Shown here piece after piece: positions 11,605 to 21,079 of a stretch of 64,000 bases of DNA. Within the stretch, counting starts at the first letter, position 1. Every line of letters begins with the position of its first letter. The stretch spans positions 186,001-250,000 of the forward strand of contig NZ_JAUSUH010000001.1 of the NCBI RefSeq assembly GCF_030813595.1. Direction: 5' to 3'. The notes below the pieces were generated by a model that did no database searches, was not told where the DNA came from, and saw nothing but the letters and a program-made list of their open reading frames with translations. The position numbers were made by a program, and so were the translations under genes. The DNA is from Ancylobacter vacuolatus. Lineage in GTDB: Bacteria; Pseudomonadota; Alphaproteobacteria; Rhizobiales; Xanthobacteraceae.

Positions 11605-11834
11605 TGCGTTTCTCGCGCCGAATCAAAAGGTTGCGACAGAGTCTGGGCAGAGTGATTCACGGCGGGTCCGCGCGGCGTCGGTCGGTGTGCGCGCGGTCGC
11701 GGCAAGGTCAGTTGCGCGGTTTTACCCCCATCCGATAGTCGAGGCTGGATTCACCGGCGGCCGCCGTGCTCTCATGGCGGCGTGGGAACCGGGCCGGCGC
11801 ATTGCGCGCTGGCCAAGCAGGGGAGAAGGTGCTG

Positions 11835-12704
11835 GTGGAGCGCGGTCTTGATCACGTCGTCCATGTCGTTCGCGACCTGGAGGCAGCCGGCGAACTCTAC
11901 GACATGCTGGGCTTCACGGTCGGCACCCGCAACCGCCATCCCTGGGGCACCGACAACCGGATCGTCCAGATGCCCGGTTTCTTCGTCGAACTGCTTGAGA
12001 TCGCCGAGCCGGACCGTATCCCGCCGGAGGGCGAGACGAGATTCTCCTTCGGCGCCTTCAATCGCGACTTTCTCGCCGATGTCGGGCCCGGCCTGTCCAT
12101 GCTGGTGCTGGAGGGGCGCGATCCCGCCGGCGACAAGGCCGAGTTCGATGCGGCCGGATTTGGCGGCCTCGACCTGTTCGATTTCGAGCGCGAGGGCAAG
12201 CGGCTGGACGGGGTGGACGTCAAGGTCGCGTTTTCGCTGGCCTTCGCCCGTGACCCGGCCTCGCCGCATGCCGGCTTCTTCACCTGCCAGCAGCGCTATC
12301 CTGAGAATTTCTGGTCGCCGGACCTGCAGCGCCATATGAACGGTGCCAATGGCGTGGTCGGGGTGGTGTTCACCGCCGCCGACCCGGCCGCCCATACCGG
12401 CTTTCTCAGCGCCTTCGCCGGCAGCGAGGCGCGGCGGGCGGTGGATGGCTGGCACATCGTCAAGACCCCGCGCGGGGACATCGACGTGATGAGCGATGCG
12501 CTGTTCAGCCAGCGCTTCGGCGTGGCGGCGCCGGCCGGGCCGGGGCTGCGCCTTGCTGCCGTGCGCTTCGCGGTGGGAGACATGGAGCGGCTGCGCCGGC
12601 GCGTCTCCTCCTCGCGCATGTCGGCGGAGGATATCGAGGGCGTGGTGGTTGTCGGCCCGAAATCGGCGCTGGGGGCGACGCTGGTGTTTGAGGCCACGCG
12701 CTGA
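11835..12704 (+). CDS. Glyoxalase-like (VOC) domain protein
   Basis: A 289-aa protein of the VOC/glyoxalase superfamily, resembling the Glyoxalase_5 group. Seen: LDHVVHVVRDLEAAGELYDM at the N-terminus, typical of the first beta-alpha-beta-beta-beta unit, and a second unit around AGFFTCQQRYPENFW. The frame is open to an ATG at 11766, but a GTG at 11835 is preceded by GGGGAGAAGG and starts just before the homology, so I chose it; GTG 11829 is another option. Substrate is unknown; the family includes metal-dependent dioxygenases, lyases and resistance proteins. Lies alone after pyrG and ends at a strong terminator. Confidence 0.8.
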   Translation: MERGLDHVVHVVRDLEAAGELYDMLGFTVGTRNRHPWGTDNRIVQMPGFFVELLEIAEPDRIPPEGETRFSFGAFNRDFLADVGPGLSMLVLEGRDPAGDKAEFDAAGFGGLDLFDFEREGKRLDGVDVKVAFSLAFARDPASPHAGFFTCQQRYPENFWSPDLQRHMNGANGVVGVVFTAADPAAHTGFLSAFAGSEARRAVDGWHIVKTPRGDIDVMSDALFSQRFGVAAPAGPGLRLAAVRFAVGDMERLRRRVSSSRMSAEDIEGVVVVGPKSALGATLVFEATR

Positions 12705-12763
12705 AGCTCCGCTAAGGGCAGCAACGAAGCGGGGAAGCCAAGCCAGGAATAAACGCCGAAAAC

Positions 12764-12793
12764 AAAAGCCCCGGAATCACTTCCGGGGCTTTT
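12764..12793. terminator. Bidirectional rho-independent terminator
   Basis: A 13-bp perfect inverted repeat (12764-12776 with 12781-12793), loop TCAC, with A-tract on the left and T-tract on the right. It sits between the convergent VOC gene and the NdvB-like gene and can stop transcription from both sides. Confidence 0.92.
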
Positions 12794-12830
12794 TTCATGT
12801 CGCCTGTGAAGCGGCTGCCGGGCGAGGGCC

Positions 12831-15473
12831 TCAGCCGATCTTTTCCGGCACCGCCTGGGGCTGCGCGGTACGGCCCGGCAGCAGCGCCAAAGCGCGGCCA
12901 CGCAGGGCGCGCCATGTCGAGAAGGCGTTCAGCGTCGAGCCTTCCAGCCAGCCGATGCCGGCCGCGGCCAGGAAGGGCAGGCTCTGGATCGCGAGGGCGA
13001 GGGCGAACAGGTCGACCTCCACCACCGCGTGCCAGTTGGTCAGCCGCAGCGCCACCGCCGAGAGCATCAGCCCGGCGCCGATGATCGCCTCAGGCAGGGC
13101 CGGGAAGGCACGGGCGGCATCGGCCAGCCAGGAGCCCTTGGCAGTGCGGGCGAAGGCGAGGTCCTTGTAGCGGAAGCTGTCATACACCGCCTTGGCGACG
13201 GTGAACTGCACCGCCATCGCCGCAAAGGCCGCGCCCAGCATGCGGACCGGCGTGGTCGCCACGCGCAGCCGATAAAGGGCGATGAAGTGCAAGAGATAGA
13301 TGCCGAAGCAGAACACGATCGGGATGGTGAGGATGCGCTGCGGCACGGCGATGCCGAGGCCGAGCACGAAGGGCACCCAGAGCAGCGACAGGATCGCCAC
13401 CAGCGCACCCACGCTCTCCGAGCCGAGCCAGCTGACCCAGCCGATGCTGAATTCGCGGCGCTGCGCTGTGGTCAGGCGGGTGCCGGCATTGGGAAGCATG
13501 CGGCGCCAGTGCTTCTTGATGATCTGCATGCCGCCATAGGCCCAGCGGTGGCGCTGCTTCTTGAAGGAGGCGAAATCGTCCGGCAGCAGGCCCCAGCCAT
13601 AGCGGGTGCTGGTGTAATGGCTCTTCCAGCCGCGCTCGACGATGGCGAGGCCGAGATCGGTATCCTCGCAGATCGTGTCGCTCGACCAGTCGCCGGCCTC
13701 CACCATGGCGGCGCGGCGCATCAGGCACATCGTGCCGTGCACGACGATGGCGTCGTGCTCGTTGCGCTGGACCATGCCGATGTCGAAGAAGCCGGCATAT
13801 TCGGTGTTCATCGCCTCGTGCAGCAGGCTGCGATCCGCGTCGCGGTGGTCCTGCGGCGCCTGGACGATACCCACCGTCGGGTCCTCGAAGGTGGGGACGA
13901 GGTCCATCAGCCAGTTGGAATCGACGACATAGTCGGCGTCGATGATGCCGATGATCTCGGCATCCGGCGCGGTCTGAAGCATGGCGGCGCGCAGGGCGCC
14001 GGCCTTGAAGCCCGCCACCTTTGGCAGGTTGATGAACTTGAAGCGGTCGCCGAGCGCGCGGCAATGGGCCTCGATCGGCTCCCAGAAGGCCGGGTCCGGC
14101 GTGTTGTTGATGATGACCAGGCACTCGAAGTTCGGCCAGTTGAGCCGGGCGACGCTGTCGAGCGTCTGCTTCAGCATCTCCGGCGGTTCCTTGTAGGCCG
14201 GGATGTGGATCGAGACCTTGGGCGTGCGGGAGGGAGTGGTCACATTGTCGCGGCGCAGCAGCCGGCGCGGGGTGCGGCCGAAGGCGATGGTGGCCAGTTC
14301 CTCGACGCGGTACAGCATCACCACGACGAGCGGCACCAGCAGCACGAGGCAGATCACCATGGTGACCATGTTGCCGCCGACGACGTAATGGGTCAGCCAG
14401 TGGTCGGTGACGGTGGCGATCCAGGCGCCGACGAGGTTGGCCGCGCCGACCATCACCAGCGCCTGCGTCAGGGTCAGGCGGGCGAAGCGGAACACCGGCA
14501 ACGAGAAGGCGATGCCGAGCAGCAGGGCGATGGCGGCGGTCGCGGTATAGGTCGACGGGGTGATCGGGCCGGAAAGCGGGAACTTCGCCACGCGGTCGGC
14601 GTCGAGAATGCCCCAGTACTGGCCGACGCTACCCTCAAAGCTCTTCCACGGCGCGTCGAACGCCTCGATGAGGTTGTATTCGATGCCGAGCGCGTCGGCG
14701 CGGGCGGCGAAGGTGCGGATGATCTGCGCCTGGGTGAGCTCGCCGGGAACGGCGCTGTCGCGGTTATAGCCCTGGCTCGGCCAGCCGAATTCGGCGATGA
14801 CGATGCGCTTGCCGGGATAGGTGGCGCGCAGCCGGTCATAGATGGCGATGGTGTGGTCGACCACCTGCTCGGGCGAGACGCCTTCCCAGTAGGGCAGCAT
14901 ATGGGCGGCGATATAGTCGACGGCAGAGACCAGCTCGGGATGGTCGAGCCAGACGTCCCAGGTCTCGCCGGTCGTTACCGGCACGTTGGTCTCGCGCTTC
15001 ACCCGGCGAATGGTTTCGATCAGCTGCTCGGGCGTGCGCTCAGCGCGCAGGATCGACTCATTGCCGACCACGATGCCGACGACGTTGGAATTCTTGCGCG
15101 CCACGTCGATGGCGTTGGTGATTTCGCGCTCGTTACGCGCCTCGTCCTCGTCCAGCCAGGCGCCGACCGTGGTCTTCAGCCCCTTTTCGCCGGCGAGCCG
15201 GGCAACAAGGTCGAGATTGCCGGTCGAGGCATAGGTGCGGACGGCGCGCGTATAGGGCGCCACCGCCTCCACATCGGCACGGATCTGCGCCTCAGTGGTC
15301 GGCTCGCCCTTGTCAGGATTGGCGTCCCGGCCATAGGGCGCGAAGGACATGCTCTGGAATCGGTCGGGTGCGGCAGGAGCGGAAACCTCCTGACGCAAAG
15401 CCAACCAGGCAAAGACATGGACGCACGTCACAACCGCAACAGCTGCGGCGGCGACACGAATGGCGGGGCGCAT
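12831..15473 (-). CDS. NdvB-like beta-glucan synthase (GH17 + GT2 fusion)
   Basis: Membrane protein of about 880 aa joining a periplasmic GH17 glucanosyltransferase-like domain to a cytoplasmic GT2 (cellulose-synthase-like) domain. Seen in order: N-terminal signal anchor (RVAAAAVAVVTCVHVFAWL), GH17 residues in GNESILR (acid) and IAEFGWPS (nucleophile), three to four membrane segments, GT2 motifs (IDADYVV; ICEDTDLGLAIVE; QRHRW), and several C-terminal membrane segments. This architecture is known for Bradyrhizobium NdvB, needed for cyclic beta-(1,3)/(1,6)-glucans, and for Pseudomonas NdvB. I chose the ATG at 15473 since the signal anchor starts there; the frame is open to 15563. Two further glucan-locus genes follow upstream, supporting the role. 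Confidence 0.85.
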   Translation of the reverse strand: MRPAIRVAAAAVAVVTCVHVFAWLALRQEVSAPAAPDRFQSMSFAPYGRDANPDKGEPTTEAQIRADVEAVAPYTRAVRTYASTGNLDLVARLAGEKGLKTTVGAWLDEDEARNEREITNAIDVARKNSNVVGIVVGNESILRAERTPEQLIETIRRVKRETNVPVTTGETWDVWLDHPELVSAVDYIAAHMLPYWEGVSPEQVVDHTIAIYDRLRATYPGKRIVIAEFGWPSQGYNRDSAVPGELTQAQIIRTFAARADALGIEYNLIEAFDAPWKSFEGSVGQYWGILDADRVAKFPLSGPITPSTYTATAAIALLLGIAFSLPVFRFARLTLTQALVMVGAANLVGAWIATVTDHWLTHYVVGGNMVTMVICLVLLVPLVVVMLYRVEELATIAFGRTPRRLLRRDNVTTPSRTPKVSIHIPAYKEPPEMLKQTLDSVARLNWPNFECLVIINNTPDPAFWEPIEAHCRALGDRFKFINLPKVAGFKAGALRAAMLQTAPDAEIIGIIDADYVVDSNWLMDLVPTFEDPTVGIVQAPQDHRDADRSLLHEAMNTEYAGFFDIGMVQRNEHDAIVVHGTMCLMRRAAMVEAGDWSSDTICEDTDLGLAIVERGWKSHYTSTRYGWGLLPDDFASFKKQRHRWAYGGMQIIKKHWRRMLPNAGTRLTTAQRREFSIGWVSWLGSESVGALVAILSLLWVPFVLGLGIAVPQRILTIPIVFCFGIYLLHFIALYRLRVATTPVRMLGAAFAAMAVQFTVAKAVYDSFRYKDLAFARTAKGSWLADAARAFPALPEAIIGAGLMLSAVALRLTNWHAVVEVDLFALALAIQSLPFLAAAGIGWLEGSTLNAFSTWRALRGRALALLPGRTAQPQAVPEKIG

Positions 15474-15683
15474 GAGACAAACCCACGATAAGGGGAGGCT
15501 GACGGATGGATTATAATACAGTTTCAACGCACGTGCAGCACGATCTTTGCCGCACCGCGCCACAGCGCGCCACGTCCGTCGATAATGCCGCTATGCCGCA
15601 GAAAATGCGTCAGAACGAGAATGGTTCCGCACTATGGCGGCCCCATGACGCGCCGATGACGCGGGAGGGGCCGGGGTGCGGAT

Positions 15684-16163
15684 TCATTGCGCGGGGGCGG
15701 CGGCCGGGGCGGGCGTCGCGGCGGCCGGCGAGGCGTCCGGGTTGACCCAGCAGGCGTGCACGCGCTCGGACAGCCGCTCCTGCGCCTTGCTGTCGATATT
15801 GCCCTGCCGGACCAGGCAGCGGAAGGCGATCTTCAGGTGCTCGGTCGGGCAGCCGAAGCGCTCATAGAGTTCGAGGTGACGGCGCGCGGTGTCGATATCG
15901 TCGCGCCAGAGCAGCATGGCGATGCGCCGACCGCTCCATACGCATTCCGGCAGGCCGGCATTGCCCGGCAGCTTGGCCGCCTCGGCATATTCCTCGACCG
16001 AACGGCGCAGCGCCTCTTCCTTGGCCTGTTCCTCCGGACTCTTCTGCTCGGCGGGCTTCTGTTCCTGCGTGGCGCTCTGGGCCCACGCGCCGCCAGGGGC
16101 GACGGTCATCATAATCATGCCGCCGAACAGGGCGGCGGCGAGGGGACGTACGGAGCACAACAT
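15684..16163 (-). CDS. Small secreted protein of the beta-1,3/1,6-glucan locus
   Basis: A 159-aa protein with a signal peptide (LAAALFGGMIMMTVAPGGAWA, cleavage after AWA), a charged Gln/Glu/Lys-rich linker, a conserved core with CVWSGRRIAMLLWRDDIDTA and a Pro/Ala-rich tail. I recall similar proteins beside ndvC homologues annotated as beta-1,3-beta-1,6-glucan biosynthesis proteins; its position between the GH17/GT2 fusion and the GH17 membrane protein fits. Three Cys in the core could form a disulfide. The much longer open frame upstream of 16163 has no signal or homology. Biochemical role is unknown. Confidence 0.65.
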   Translation of the reverse strand: MLCSVRPLAAALFGGMIMMTVAPGGAWAQSATQEQKPAEQKSPEEQAKEEALRRSVEEYAEAAKLPGNAGLPECVWSGRRIAMLLWRDDIDTARRHLELYERFGCPTEHLKIAFRCLVRQGNIDSKAQERLSERVHACWVNPDASPAAATPAPAAAPAQ

Positions 16164-16412
16164 GGGGGAAACGTCACACGCAAAAGAGGAAACACCGGGC
16201 CGGCCAGGACAGTAGGAGAAGCAATCGAATTTGTCAGCATGACGGCACGCCTCCGGGCGGCCTGTCGGCGCAAAATTCCGCCGCTTTGCACACGCCTCTT
16301 GCCGTGGCGGCAAAGCCCCGCTACCCGGCAGGGTGAAACGTTCGGACGGCCCCTCGCGACCGAGCCCCGGCAACCGACCCCTGGCGACCGACCCCTGGCG
16401 GAGATTCCTCGC

Positions 16413-18038
16413 ATGCGACTGCCCCTCGCCCTCGCCGCCCTCGTCTGCGCGGCGATCGTCGCTGTCTGGGCCTGGCTCGGGCAGCCGGTGCCGGCGCCGT
16501 TCGCGCCGATGGCGGCCGGCGAGAAGCTGCCCTGCGTCTCCTATGCGCCGTTCCGGCCCGGCCAGAGCCCGTTCAGCGAGGATGTGGCGTTCTCGCCGGC
16601 GCAGATTGACGACGATCTCGCCCGGCTGGCCAAGATCACCCATTGCGTGCGGACCTATTCCTCGATCCAGGCCGGGCTTGCGGCCGTGCCGGAACTCGCC
16701 CGCAAGCATGGGCTCACCGTGCTTCAGGGCATCTGGATCGCCGCCGACCCGGTGCGCAACCGGGCGGAGATCGAGGGCGGCATCAAGGCGGCGCAGGAAA
16801 ACCCCGACGTCGTCACGGCGGTGATCGTCGGCAATGAGGTGCTGCTGCGCGGCGAGCAGTCCGCCAACGACATTGCCGGCTTTCTGAAGGAGGTGAAGGC
16901 GAAGGTCCCGCCCAGCGTCGACGTCACCTATGCTGATGTGTGGGAGTTCTGGGAGCGCAACCGCTCGCTGGCGGATTCAGTGGATTTCGTCACCGTCCAC
17001 ATCCTGCCCTTCTGGGAGGACATGCCGGTGCCGGCCGAGGATTCGGTCGCTCATCTCGGCGAGATCCGCGAGCATGTCGGCGAGATCTTCGCCGGCAAGG
17101 AGATCCTTATCGGCGAAACCGGCTGGCCGAGCGAGGGGCGCATGCGCGAGGGCGCGCTGCCCTCACCCTCCAACCAGGCCAATGTGATCCAGGAACTGCT
17201 GGCCCTCGCCAAGGCCAAGAACTACCGGCTGAACGTCATCGAGGCCTTCGACCAGCCATGGAAGCGGGTGCTGGAGGGTACGGTAGGCGGGCATTGGGGT
17301 TTTCTTGACGCCTATACGCGCGAGTTCAAGTTCACCTGGGGCGCCCCGGTGTCGGATCATCCCTACTGGATGGCGCAGGCGGCGGTCGGCGTGCTCTTCG
17401 CCGGCGCCGTCTTTGCGATGGCGGGCTGGGCCGCAAGGCGCGCCGGCGGCCGCCTACTCGGCATGCGGGAATGGTCGGCGGTGGGCGGTATCGCCTTTTT
17501 CGCCGGGCTGATGATCGGCCGGCTGCTGGCGTCGGTGCCGGTGGAGAGCCTCGGCGTCGGCGGCTGGATACGCGGCGGCGCGCTGGTCGGGCTGGCGGTG
17601 CTGGTGCCGCTTGCCTGTGCGGTCGCGATCGGGCGGCGCACAAGGCTGGTGACGCTGACCTTGGCGCTCAACAGCGAGGCGACGCCGGGGGCGCCGTTCT
17701 TCGACCGATGCCTCGCTTTGCTGCTCGCCGCATCAATCGTGCTGGCGGCGCAGATCGGCTTCGGGCTGGTGTTCGATCCGCGCTACAAGGACTTCCAGTT
17801 CGCCGGGCTGACGCCGATCATCGCCGCCTTCGCCTTTTATGCGGTGGTGGCCAGCCCGGGGCGCTTCACCGAGGGGCGGCAGGCGGAGGTCATCGCCGCC
17901 GGCCTGTTCCTCGCGGCCGGGGTTTATGTGGCGCTGAACGAGACTTTGGCGAACTGGCAGGCGCTGTGGTCCGGCAGCCTGTTCGTGGTGCTGGCCTTCA
18001 CCCTCTGGCGCCTCGCCACGGCCGGGCGAAGGATATGA
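16413..18038 (+). CDS. NdvC-like GH17 beta-glucan membrane protein
   Basis: A 541-aa protein: N-terminal signal anchor (residues 1-19), GH17-like domain to about residue 310, then around seven membrane segments. GH17 acid Glu is in IVGNEVLLRGE and the nucleophile in IGETGWPSEGR, both intact. The layout matches proteins annotated as putative beta-(1,6)-glucan synthase (NdvC type), thought to branch or transfer periplasmic beta-1,3 glucan. I chose ATG 16413, preceded by GGCGGAG, rather than the long arginine/proline-rich upstream frame. It is divergent from the small glucan-locus protein. Its 3' end overlaps the convergent membrane protein gene by about 40 bp. Confidence 0.82.
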   Translation: MRLPLALAALVCAAIVAVWAWLGQPVPAPFAPMAAGEKLPCVSYAPFRPGQSPFSEDVAFSPAQIDDDLARLAKITHCVRTYSSIQAGLAAVPELARKHGLTVLQGIWIAADPVRNRAEIEGGIKAAQENPDVVTAVIVGNEVLLRGEQSANDIAGFLKEVKAKVPPSVDVTYADVWEFWERNRSLADSVDFVTVHILPFWEDMPVPAEDSVAHLGEIREHVGEIFAGKEILIGETGWPSEGRMREGALPSPSNQANVIQELLALAKAKNYRLNVIEAFDQPWKRVLEGTVGGHWGFLDAYTREFKFTWGAPVSDHPYWMAQAAVGVLFAGAVFAMAGWAARRAGGRLLGMREWSAVGGIAFFAGLMIGRLLASVPVESLGVGGWIRGGALVGLAVLVPLACAVAIGRRTRLVTLTLALNSEATPGAPFFDRCLALLLAASIVLAAQIGFGLVFDPRYKDFQFAGLTPIIAAFAFYAVVASPGRFTEGRQAEVIAAGLFLAAGVYVALNETLANWQALWSGSLFVVLAFTLWRLATAGRRI

Positions 18039-18438
18039 GCAGCAGCCCGCCGGCCACGCCGGCAAGGCTGTTATTGTAGATTACCAGCCCCATGCAGGTG
18101 GCCATCAGCGCCAGGGTGAACATGACAAGCGAGGGCCGCACCAGCTGGAGGAGCGCGGCGACAAGTGCGACAATGCCGAACGCCGACTGGCTGAACAGCG
18201 CAATCACCAGCGCCCGCGTCTCGCAGGTCATGGTTTCCAGCGTCCGGCAGGCGAGGCCGACCGAGGACTGTTCCAGCAGCGCGTAGCGCACATAGATCGC
18301 CCAGCCGAGGGCGAAGGCGCCGAGCGCGATGATGACATTGGCGGCGCGGGCGCCGGGCAGGAAGCTGTGATGGGCCAAGGTGAAGGTCCTTCTCCGACGG
18401 TCCTTCATATCGACCGTCTTGCTCGGATAGGGCTGCAT
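17998..18438 (-). CDS. Small multi-pass membrane protein, unknown function
   Basis: A 146-aa protein with three or four hydrophobic segments (NVIIALGAFALGWAIYVRYA; LFSQSAFGIVALVAALLQL; LVMFTLALMATCMGLVIY). I do not recognise a family. Starts 20 nt downstream of the EamA exporter gene, on the same strand, so it may be co-transcribed. A second ATG at 18408 (MKDRRRR) could be the true start; neither has a clear ribosome-binding site. The C-terminus overlaps the end of the convergent NdvC-like gene. Confidence 0.6.
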   Translation of the reverse strand: MQPYPSKTVDMKDRRRRTFTLAHHSFLPGARAANVIIALGAFALGWAIYVRYALLEQSSVGLACRTLETMTCETRALVIALFSQSAFGIVALVAALLQLVRPSLVMFTLALMATCMGLVIYNNSLAGVAGGLLLISFARPWRGARG

Positions 18439-18458
18439 CGCACGCCGCGACGGGGCGA

Positions 18459-19457
18459 TCAATCCGCCGGACGCGGGGAGGGGTCCCGCCGGCGGGTGGC
18501 GAGGATGACGCCGCCGAGGATCAGCACGAAGCCGACGCCATGATAGAGGTGCAGTTCCTCGCCCAGCAGCAGCACCGCCAGCAGCACGCCATAGACCGGC
18601 ATGAGATAGAGGAAATTCGCCGTCACCGGAGCCCCGGCGGATTTGATCGCGAACTGGAACAGGCCGAAGGCCAGTACCGAGGGAACGACCGCCAGGAAGG
18701 CGATGGCCCCCCACGCTTCCAGCGTCGCTGGAGTGCTCGCGCCGGTCGTCGCCTCCCACAGCGCCATCGGGGCCAGCAGCAGCGTGCCGGCAATGGCATT
18801 GGCGGCAAACGCCGTCTGGCCGCCGAGCTGGGTCAGCGGCCCCTGCCGCAGCATCAGCGAATAGGCGGCCCAGGCGATCGCCGCGACTAATATGCCGAGA
18901 TCGCCGCTGTTGAATTGGAGCCCGAGCAGCCGGCCCGGCTCGCCATGCACGGTGATCAGCGCGATGCCGGCAAAGCCCGCCAGCGACCCGAGGAGCTGGA
19001 TCTTCGGCAGCCGTCGGCGTTTCAGCAGCGCGTCGAGCACCACAATCATCAGGGTGGAGGTGGTGTAGATCAGCGTCGCATTGGTGGCGGTGGTATGCCC
19101 CAGGGCGACATAGACATTGCCGCCGCACAGCACCATGCCGAGAAAGCCGAGCAGCAGGATGTGCGCCCATTCCCGGCGCAGCAGGTCGCGATGGCGCATC
19201 AGCGCGCCGGCGGTGAGCGGCAGCAGCACCGCCGCCGCCAGCAGCCAGCGCCAGAAGGCGAGCGACCAGGGCGGCACCAGGTCGACCACCGCCCGGCCGA
19301 CGATCAGATTGGTCGAAAAGAACAGCGGCATCGCCAGCAGCGCCGCCAGCGCCCAGGGGTCGTGCAGGAGGCCGGGCGGGCCGGGCGGTGAATCGCGGCG
19401 GGCGTGGTTGCTGGCGTCTTGGCTGGCGTCTTGGCTGGCGTTTTGGCTGTGCTCCAT
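18459..19457 (-). CDS. EamA/DMT-family transporter
   Basis: A 332-aa inner-membrane protein with ten predicted membrane segments arranged as two EamA repeats, as in drug/metabolite exporters (RhaT/YdcZ relatives). The first repeat ends near GGNVYVALGHTTATNATLIY and the second shows FLYLMPVYGVLLAVLLLGE, both typical. I start at ATG 19457; the frame stays open far upstream but that part lies opposite glmU and is a shadow. The cytoplasmic N-terminus carries a short repeated peptide (SQDASQDAS) encoded by a 12-bp tandem repeat. Substrate cannot be told from sequence. Confidence 0.88.
   Translation of the reverse strand: MEHSQNASQDASQDASNHARRDSPPGPPGLLHDPWALAALLAMPLFFSTNLIVGRAVVDLVPPWSLAFWRWLLAAAVLLPLTAGALMRHRDLLRREWAHILLLGFLGMVLCGGNVYVALGHTTATNATLIYTTSTLMIVVLDALLKRRRLPKIQLLGSLAGFAGIALITVHGEPGRLLGLQFNSGDLGILVAAIAWAAYSLMLRQGPLTQLGGQTAFAANAIAGTLLLAPMALWEATTGASTPATLEAWGAIAFLAVVPSVLAFGLFQFAIKSAGAPVTANFLYLMPVYGVLLAVLLLGEELHLYHGVGFVLILGGVILATRRRDPSPRPAD
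19407..19454. repeat. 12-bp degenerate tandem repeat in the EamA 5' end
   Basis: Four contiguous 12-nt units (consensus TTGGCTGGCGTC on the plus strand; 19407-19418, 19419-19430, 19431-19442, 19443-19454) with one to four mismatches. They encode the repeated N-terminal peptide of the exporter. Copy number could vary without changing the frame. Confidence 0.75.
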
Positions 19458-19616
19458 GGCGCGGGGTGATACACGCTTCCCGGCCCGGCGTCGCCCAGCC
19501 GCTTGCGGGCGCCGGCCGCCCGGCCGCTCTTTTCGCCCCGCCCGCGGCAGGCTAGAACGCGCCTTCCCGGGGCGGGCCCCGGTCCGGTCCCTGCGTCCAG
19601 CTTCTGGAGTCCGCCG

Positions 19617-20966
19617 ATGCGCCAGCTTCTCGTCATCGTCCTTGCCGCCGGAGAGGGGACGCGCATGCGCTCCGCCCTGCCGAAGGTGCTGCACGCGGTG
19701 GCCGGCCGGCCGATGGTCTCGCATGTGCTCGACGCGGCGCTCGCCGCCGGCGCGGCGCATGTCGCGGTCGTGATCGGCCCCGACCACGACAAGGTGGCCG
19801 CCGAGGTGCGCAAGGTGGCGCCGCAGGCCGAGGTGTTCGTGCAGGCCGAGCGGCGCGGCACCGCCCATGCGGTGCTGGCGGCGCGCGCGGCGCTGGAACG
19901 CGGCTTTGACGATGTCGTGGTGATGTATGGCGACACGCCGCTGGTGCGGCCGGAAACCCTCGCCGCGCTGCGGGCGCCGCTTGCCGAGGGCGCGGGCGTC
20001 GCCGTGCTCGGCTTCCGCCCGGAGGACCCCACCGGCTATGGCCGCCTTGTGACCGAGGGCGGCGAACTCCTCGCCATTCGCGAAGAGAAGGAGGCGAGCG
20101 TCGAGGAGCGCGCGATTCGCCTGTGCAATGCCGGGTTGATGGCGCTCGACGGGCGGGCGGCGCTCGATTTGCTGAACCGTGTCGACGACGCCAATGCCAA
20201 GAAGGAATTCTACCTCACCGACGTGGTGGCGATCGCCCGCGCGCTCGGCCGCACGGCGGGCGTGTGCGAGGTGGCGGTGGAGGATGTGGCCGGCGTCAAC
20301 AGCCGCGCCCAGCTCGCCGAGGCCGAGGCCATTCTCCAGCGCCGCCTGCGCGCACAGGCGCTGGAAGCCGGGGTAACACTGGTGGCGCCAGAGACGGTGT
20401 TTCTCTCGGCGGATACGAGCTTCGGCCGCGATGTCATTGTGGAGCCGAATGTTTTCTTCGGGGCCGGGGTGCGGGTCGAGGACGGCGCCACCATCCGCGC
20501 CTTTAGCCATGTCGAGGGCGCCCATGTTGGGCCAGGGGCCATTGTCGGCCCCTTCGCTCGCCTGCGTCCGGGCGCCGAACTCGGGCAGGGGGTGCATGTC
20601 GGCAATTTCGTGGAGATCAAGGCCTCCGATCTCGCGCCGGGGGTGAAGGTGAACCACCTCTCCTATGTCGGCGATTCCAGCGTCGGGGCGAACACCAATA
20701 TCGGCGCCGGCACCATCACCTGCAATTATGACGGCTTCCGCAAGCACCGCACCATCATCGGCGCCAATGCCTTTGTCGGCACGAACAGCCTGCTGGTGGC
20801 CCCGGTCAGCGTCGGCGATGGCGCCTATCTCGCTACCGGCTCGGTCATTACCGACGACGTGCCGGCGGACGCGCTCGCGATCGGCCGGGCGCGGCAGGTC
20901 AACAAGCCGGGGCTGGCCGCGCGGCTGCGGGCCCGGCTCTCGGCCGGGCTGGCGCCCAAGGCGTGA
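19617..20966 (+). CDS. glmU: Bifunctional GlmU
   Basis: Makes UDP-GlcNAc: acetylates glucosamine-1-phosphate and transfers uridylyl. 449 aa. N-terminal nucleotidyltransferase motif [19 protein letters not shown], then a left-handed beta helix of hexapeptide repeats with the acetyltransferase segment [12 protein letters not shown] use ATG 19617, preceded by TCTGGAGTCCGCCG, since the LAAGEGTRM motif follows at once. Immediately upstream of glmS, the enzyme two steps earlier in the same pathway. Confidence 0.97.
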   Translation: MRQLLVIVLAAGEGTRMRSALPKVLHAVAGRPMVSHVLDAALAAGAAHVAVVIGPDHDKVAAEVRKVAPQAEVFVQAERRGTAHAVLAARAALERGFDDVVVMYGDTPLVRPETLAALRAPLAEGAGVAVLGFRPEDPTGYGRLVTEGGELLAIREEKEASVEERAIRLCNAGLMALDGRAALDLLNRVDDANAKKEFYLTDVVAIARALGRTAGVCEVAVEDVAGVNSRAQLAEAEAILQRRLRAQALEAGVTLVAPETVFLSADTSFGRDVIVEPNVFFGAGVRVEDGATIRAFSHVEGAHVGPGAIVGPFARLRPGAELGQGVHVGNFVEIKASDLAPGVKVNHLSYVGDSSVGANTNIGAGTITCNYDGFRKHRTIIGANAFVGTNSLLVAPVSVGDGAYLATGSVITDDVPADALAIGRARQVNKPGLAARLRARLSAGLAPKA

Positions 20967-21079
20967 TACCGCAATGCGATACGAAGCGACATCCGAATTG
21001 ATTTCGACACTTCGGTGACGGGCGGTTAAACCCGGCGGCATAGCCTTGCAGATCGTCGCTTCTCGAAAGGGCCCGGCTC

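Noticed and set aside
19503..19616. A 38-residue N-terminal extension of GlmU.
   Set aside because: Proline/arginine-rich and without homology; ATG 19617 directly precedes the LAAGEGTRM motif.
20967..21079. glmS ribozyme/riboswitch upstream of glmS.
   Set aside because: The 113-bp gap shows no such structure and the element is characteristic of Firmicutes.
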